Origin: Isoetes taiwanensis
Taxonomy: Eukaryota > Streptophyta > Lycopodiopsida > Isoetales > Isoetaceae
Direction of reading: 5' to 3'
NCBI GenBank assembly: GCA_021234155.1
Contig: JAJEKV010000046.1
Span: forward strand, 2,787,258 to 2,851,257
Length of the DNA stretch: 64,000 bases
Shown here: positions 59,561 to 64,000 of the stretch, piece by piece
How the letters are laid out: each line of letters begins with the position of its first letter
Numbering within the stretch: the first letter of the stretch is position 1
Notes under the pieces: model-generated
What the model was told of the DNA's origin: nothing
The model's database searches: none
Seen by the model: only the letters and a program-made list of their open reading frames with translations
Made by a program: the position numbers and the translations under genes

Positions 59561-59592
<32 letters not shown>

Positions 59593-60830
59593 AAGGACGA
59601 AAGCCAAAAAGTTTAGTAATCGAGAAAAAGTACAAAATTTACATGTCTCATCTAACTATGTAAGCACACGGAGAGATGCCCACGGGAGCATGAGCACGAG
59701 CACAATGTATTTACCTGCATTGTGGAGACTAATGATAAGAATCAATTCGGAAGATCTTGAATCCGTGATCGTTCCACCGGTTTCGAAGTCAAGAGGAGAA
59801 CATTCGTGAGGGTCGTCAATATCTTTTTTCGAACCCCTTTGTAATAACACCGTGTGCAGATGAATAAATGCCCAAAGATGTGTAGTTTCGCGGCGCCCCA
59901 TATCGACCATAGGAGCCAACCGGAACCAAGATGAAATGCCTTTGTTTAATTTTGGAGGCCATGCGTTGGGATAGGGCCTTAAAAGGATGCATCGGCAATT
60001 CAATCTACCATTAAACAAACCTTGTAGCCGGGACCACACGGTTGAACCTCGGGACAATCAAAGAGACAATGCTCAAGAGTCTCAACGTCCGAGAGGCAAA
60101 GCGGGCATACTGCGGATATCGAGGATCATAGCGATGTCGAAGGTATTAACCGCCATGCACTGTGGATAACCCGCCACCACAAGTCAGTAGACTTTAGGGT
60201 GAAGCAACCTCGGTCCCAAAGCCCACCATATAATGCACACAAAGTGGGTTGTGGAACATGTAGGTGCCACCCATCCGCAACTGGAGGGTTTGTGGTGCTA
60301 AAGAAGGCGATATCTTGTCGACAAATTGCTTGCCTTTGTGAATATTTTCATGTGACAAATCATGGCACCCTTTGAACACTAACTTGCACTATGAGAGGCA
60401 AATTTTCGCGACCTTCTCCCATAGAGATACATCCCAACCAGAGAGCAGAACTTTGCACGAAACAAAGCTAAGACAAGAGCGAGGGCGACCCTCCTCATAC
60501 CATGCTTGAATAGAGACAACACCGCAAGAACCCATCGCCTGCTCAGAGGTAAAGGGGATGAACCAGGCCGCCAATGGAGGTGCTTTGGCAGGGGTGCAGA
60601 GGCATGGTGCCCCACCACCATGGAGTCTCCAATAGGGTGTGGATAGAGGGGCATGGCGTAAAAAGATGTTCGCCTTCGCCCATGCCAACAAACCACGCTA
60701 AGAAAAATGGAGAAGCTTGACAAGGTATGCCTCTGGCATGCTTGTTTTTCTTTGTTGCTCGTGATCCTCATGTTGCAAAGAGAAATAAAATGGCGATGTT
60801 GCAATTTTAGTCTTCCTAGCTAAAAAGTTT
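59561..60830 (-). pseudogene. L1-type LINE 3' end with long poly(A)
   Basis: On the plus strand it begins with 31 T (59561-59591), the poly(A) tail of a minus-strand LINE. The inward sequence reads TTTCGTCCTTC before the tail. Upstream (rightwards), minus-strand frames give VCPLCLSDVETLEHCLFDCP near 60070-60120, the zf-RVT block, and HKGKQFVDKISPSLAPQTL near 60300. The RT itself is not present, so the copy is 5'-truncated. The uninterrupted tail suggests it is young. Confidence 0.75.
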
Positions 60831-61538
60831 AATGTAATGCCATATTTTTATTTGCAGTAAACAATTTGATATGATATGTCTATGCTGATCAATTAAGTAC
60901 GATATACTCTCGATGAGACGATTGGTCAACTATCATGGATTGTCGTTGAGTAGAATGTTTCTAAAAAACATAAATGTTTAGACATTATAGACACCACAAA
61001 CATTGTATTTGCGCGAATATTGCTTGAAGAGCAGAGTCTGCTAATTCCAAAACTACGAGAATTTTTTTTCATTAGAATCTTATTTGAAACTAGTCGATTA
61101 CAGGTATGTGACAACTATTTGCGAGCCAGTCCAGATAGAATTTCATGTTAATCCCACGAGATTCATTTGCTGCAAAGAATAGGAGCAAGAAAATAGAGGA
61201 ATATTTATGTGCCCTTGTGAATTGAGATTCTCTTCTATTTGAACACATCTCATGGCTTTTAGATAACAAAGATCCCATCTTGAAGAAACTAAATGTGGAT
61301 GAGCTCATGGATTTGTATGCATATGATGGCAAATGATTTTCCTTGATTCAAGTATACAGATGTAATGCTTGCAAGGGGAAAGATCAATGCTTCAAGCAAA
61401 AGTTTCGTTCATCAAGAAAGATTGTATTCAGAGTCTGAAGTCTGATTTTAATTTGTACTTGTTTACTCAAATTATTCCCATACATAATTTATTTTCTCCT
61501 ATGCACCATAGATTATTAATCTTCCTTAGCTAACATAA
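60831..61538. other. no recognised gene
   Basis: No domain is recognised. Short minus-strand frames at 60926-61332 have no homology. Confidence 0.35.
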
Positions 61539-61547
61539 TATATTGTT

Positions 61548-61776
61548 GGGAAAAACTACAAAATACCCCTAACTTTTTGCAAAATTCACAGTATACCCCT
61601 AACTTTCTAAAAATTCATGAAATGCCCCTAATGTTATAGGTTTTTAAGGGCATTTTGTGAATTTTTAGGGGCATTTTGTGAATTTTTAGAAAGTTAGGGG
61701 TATACTGTGAATTTTGCAAAAAGTTAGGGGTACTGTGAATTTTGCAAAAAGTTAGGGGTATTTTGTAGTTTTTCCC
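61548..61776. mobile_element. palindromic MITE 2, same family as MITE 1
   Basis: It starts GGGAAAAACTACAAAATACC and ends with the matching inverse. TATATTGTT flanks it exactly (61539-61547 and 61777-61785), a 9-base target duplication. The whole 229 bases can fold on itself. ATACCC/ATGCCC motifs at 61563, 61593 and 61622 are spaced 29-30 bases. On the other arm the inverted motif occurs at 61648, 61669, 61698, 61728 and 61756, so one module is duplicated there. Confidence 0.9.
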
Positions 61777-61782
61777 TATATT

Positions 61783-62249
61783 GTTTCATTAACTTTCAAA
61801 GACCTTCATTAAGTATCGGCAGGATTAATATGAACCTCTCTTGCCGAGAAGATCTCTCTCTCGGCATGACGTAAAAATACTTCTCGGCATTTAAAGAATG
61901 CTTTTGAGTAGTATGTAGAGACATAAGAACAAAAACAATGAGCTTTAAACATCCGCATTGTGGGATTGACAGAAAGGGAGAATGAGAACACAAAAGAGGT
62001 AGTGCCAAAATTCTTTAGCAAAGAAGTGAAGATAACTAGAACAGATTTTGTGGATGCTTTCTGGATTGGAAAGAAGGATCGTGGGACGCGCCACATTCTG
62101 GTGAAGTTTGCCAACAGAGAAAAAGGAGGGAAAGATCGTTTCATTAACTTTCAAAGACCTTCATTGACATTTATATTACCAAGTATCGGCAGGATTAATA
62201 TGAACCTCTCTTGCCGAGAAGATCTCCCTCTCGGCATGACGTAAAAATA
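61783..62249. repeat. direct repeat pair flanking a 258-base segment
   Basis: Copies at 61783-61879 and 62138-62249 differ by a 15-base gap and one base as far as I can see. Each ends in a small hairpin (TGCCGAGAAG ... CTCTCGGCA). The first copy begins inside the right target duplication of MITE 2. Confidence 0.85.
61960..62145 (+). pseudogene. possible LINE ORF1 RRM-like fragment
   Basis: The frame has VVPKFFSKEVKITRTDFVDA followed by FWIGKKDRGTRHILVKFANR. The pattern (alternating strand, helix, then IG.......R.ILVKF) resembles the RRM-like domain of some LINE ORF1 proteins. It lies inside the direct repeat pair. No flanking LINE sequence confirms it. Confidence 0.35.
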
Positions 62250-62559
62250 TTCTAAGATTTAAATGGATATATGGTGAGAGATATTTTTTGTACGTATAGC
62301 TCCTCTCGAGCTCGAGGAGCTCTTCTGCCGTAAAAGCGGGCCGCTTTTGTCGTTTAACCGGAATCGAAGGCCAAAACCCATCAAGGCCTGCCGGAATTCA
62401 ATTTGTTGGCGCGAAGCAATCTTTGAATCATGAAATGGCTTTGTTTCTTTCATTTTCCCCAAATCTCTGCTACAGTCCGACCTCAATTGGTTTTCTTTTC
62501 CTTCATTTTTTCCCAAATGTCTGCTGCTGGTCCGCATTAAGAAGATTTTGATATGGATC

Positions 62560-63900
62560 CTGTGGATTTTGGGGATGATTGCCATGGTATTGCGCACTAT
62601 TATGCTCCTGCGATTGCATTGCAGCTTTTTTGCCTATGCCTCATGTCTTGACACGATTCGGGCTCTTAGACTTAGCTATGGAGACCAAATCCATAGAAAG
62701 TACCGACTCATGATCATCAATTTACCTTGATTCTCAGGGGTTAAGGACTAAAGAGGCCTTCAAGAAGATTTTGGGTTGCACCGAGACAAACCAATAAAGG
62801 GGATAGCATTGACAACCATGCCCGGAATTGCTTGCCCTCTTATGAGGGATGATATGTGGAGACAATGTTATAGGATGTCAAGATCATCATTAAAAAGCCG
62901 GTAGGTCTTCCGCCCCATATTTTGTAAAACCACCAACAAATTAAGGGCTCCCATAGAGCCAAGAAGGGTTGTAACTATGGCATTTTACTTCCTTGCTCAC
63001 CTGGGAATCCTCTACATGTTGGAAGGAGATTTTTATCTTGGTTAGTCCACAGCTCAGAAATATGTGAGAAAGATCACACTTGCTTTGGCTTCCAAGAACA
63101 TGTTGTATAAGAGATTTGTAGCTATTCCATCAGGGCGGAGATTACTCGACATCATAGCAGAATTTAAGGAGGCAACTGGTCTGCCAAATGTGTTTGATGC
63201 AGTTGATGGCAGCCACATATATTTGTACAGAAAACCCAAGAAAAAAGATCATGCAAATGACTATTACAAAGAAGAATAAAAGACACTCTATTCCCTGTTT
63301 TCAAGTTTGTGTTACTCATATAAATTATTTGTCAATGTCCATTTGTATTAGAGTAGGATCATTAACCATTCGACATTTTGAGGAAAAGCAACATTTATAA
63401 CAAGGCTGGCCTCTAAATCCATATTATGAGGGAACTCGTTTGTTTAGATTACAAGGTAAGAAGATCAAGAAAGGAAATGCCTCCAATGAGGAAGATATAT
63501 TTTAAACATACATCCTTTCACCATTGAGATTCTCGTGATATCCCAGCGTGCCATTTTTGTTAAAGGTTTTCCCGATCCCATAGCAAGAAGAATGATTCAA
63601 CAAGAGAATCAAGCAAATAGAGAGTTGTGTAATTGAGAATGGATTTGCATTGTGAAGGAGAAATGGGAGAATATTAAAGAGTCTTTATGTTGAAGCATCA
63701 CAAGCTAAAGCAAAATCGCATGCATGTGCCGTACTATGGGACTTTTGTATTTTTGAGAGAGAAAGGGAATGGAATTGCCGCCACTAACAACAAATGCCCT
63801 ACATGTTGAGTATTATGAGACTGAAGACATGAACAGGAAGTTGAAAAAGGAGGGAGATCAGAGGCACATCCTCCTCCAAAATCTGGAAAAATGAATGATT
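62560..63900 (+). pseudogene. PIF/Harbinger-type transposase (DDE_Tnp_4) remnant
   Basis: The best frame, 63064-63279, reads KRFVAIPSGRRLLDIIAEFK then GLPNVFDAVDGSHIYLYRKP, the block holding the first catalytic Asp of the Harbinger DDE domain (GLPN..GaiDGtHI in the family). Upstream, FLAHLGILYMLEGDFYL near 62990-63040 matches the helix before it. Downstream, broken frames give FNKRIKQIESCVIENGFAL near 63597-63650 and a HACAVLWDFCIFERE end near 63720-63765, the C-terminal part with the last acidic residue. Many stops make it a pseudogene. Terminal inverted repeats were not found. Confidence 0.75.
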
Positions 63901-64000
63901 TGCCCTTCATTTAATTTGGCCATGGTATTGTGAGATCTTGCTGTGTTTGGAATGATACATTGAATGAAATTTCCAATATTTGAAGTCTTTCTTTGCATTG

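Noticed and set aside
61563-61760. Repeated CCCCTAA/TTAGGGG, reminiscent of plant telomere repeat
   Set aside because: The spacing is about 30 bases, not 7, and the motifs are arranged as inverted arms of a MITE.

Overview
The window is nuclear DNA from a land plant. It holds two recognisable host genes with spliceosomal introns: a complete ELOF1 transcription elongation factor gene at 32194-33115 and the 3' part of a plastid type I signal peptidase gene at 8413-9101, both on the minus strand. Almost everything else is transposable elements of several ages. The species cannot be named from the sequence. Short introns, LINEs with a DUF4283-like ORF1 and the retrotransposon domain order described below would be worth comparing with non-flowering plants.

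Layout. 1-7694 is the right part of a badly decayed Ty3/Gypsy element (A), with its 3' LTR at 5172-7694. 8413-9101 is the signal-peptidase gene end. 10702-16342 is a near full-length, frameshifted LINE on the minus strand with a 10-base target duplication. 16637-18167 is a solo LTR with a 5-base duplication. 20.5-25.1 kb is a patchwork of LINE fragments in both orientations. 26-34 kb is the most gene-like part, holding ELOF1, an unidentified broken ORF, a 954-base insertion between 21-base direct repeats, and a palindromic transposon (MITE 1). 35-38.8 kb has LINE fragments and the right end of a CACTA element. 39849-51767 is a complete but inactive Ty3/Gypsy element (B), 11.9 kb, flanked by GTAAA. 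Two later insertions sit in it: a CpG-rich 380-base segment in the 5' LTR and a LINE 3' end in gag-pol. 54.8-60.8 kb holds two more minus-strand LINE pieces, a 57-base tandem array and a long foldback element. 61548-61776 is a second member of the MITE 1 family. 62.5-63.9 kb is a broken PIF/Harbinger transposase.

The most interesting signals are these. (1) Both Gypsy elements, though strongly diverged, share the order protease, RNase H, reverse transcriptase, second RNase H, integrase, so they carry an extra RNase H upstream of the reverse transcriptase. (2) Two MITEs share termini, 9-base target duplications and arms built from about 30-base modules. (3) The signal-peptidase gene has clean splice sites and a conserved C-terminal domain but lacks the segment that should carry the catalytic lysine. 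(4) A 380-base CpG-rich segment of unknown type sits in only one LTR of element B.

All coordinates and matches were read by eye. No alignment or database search was run.
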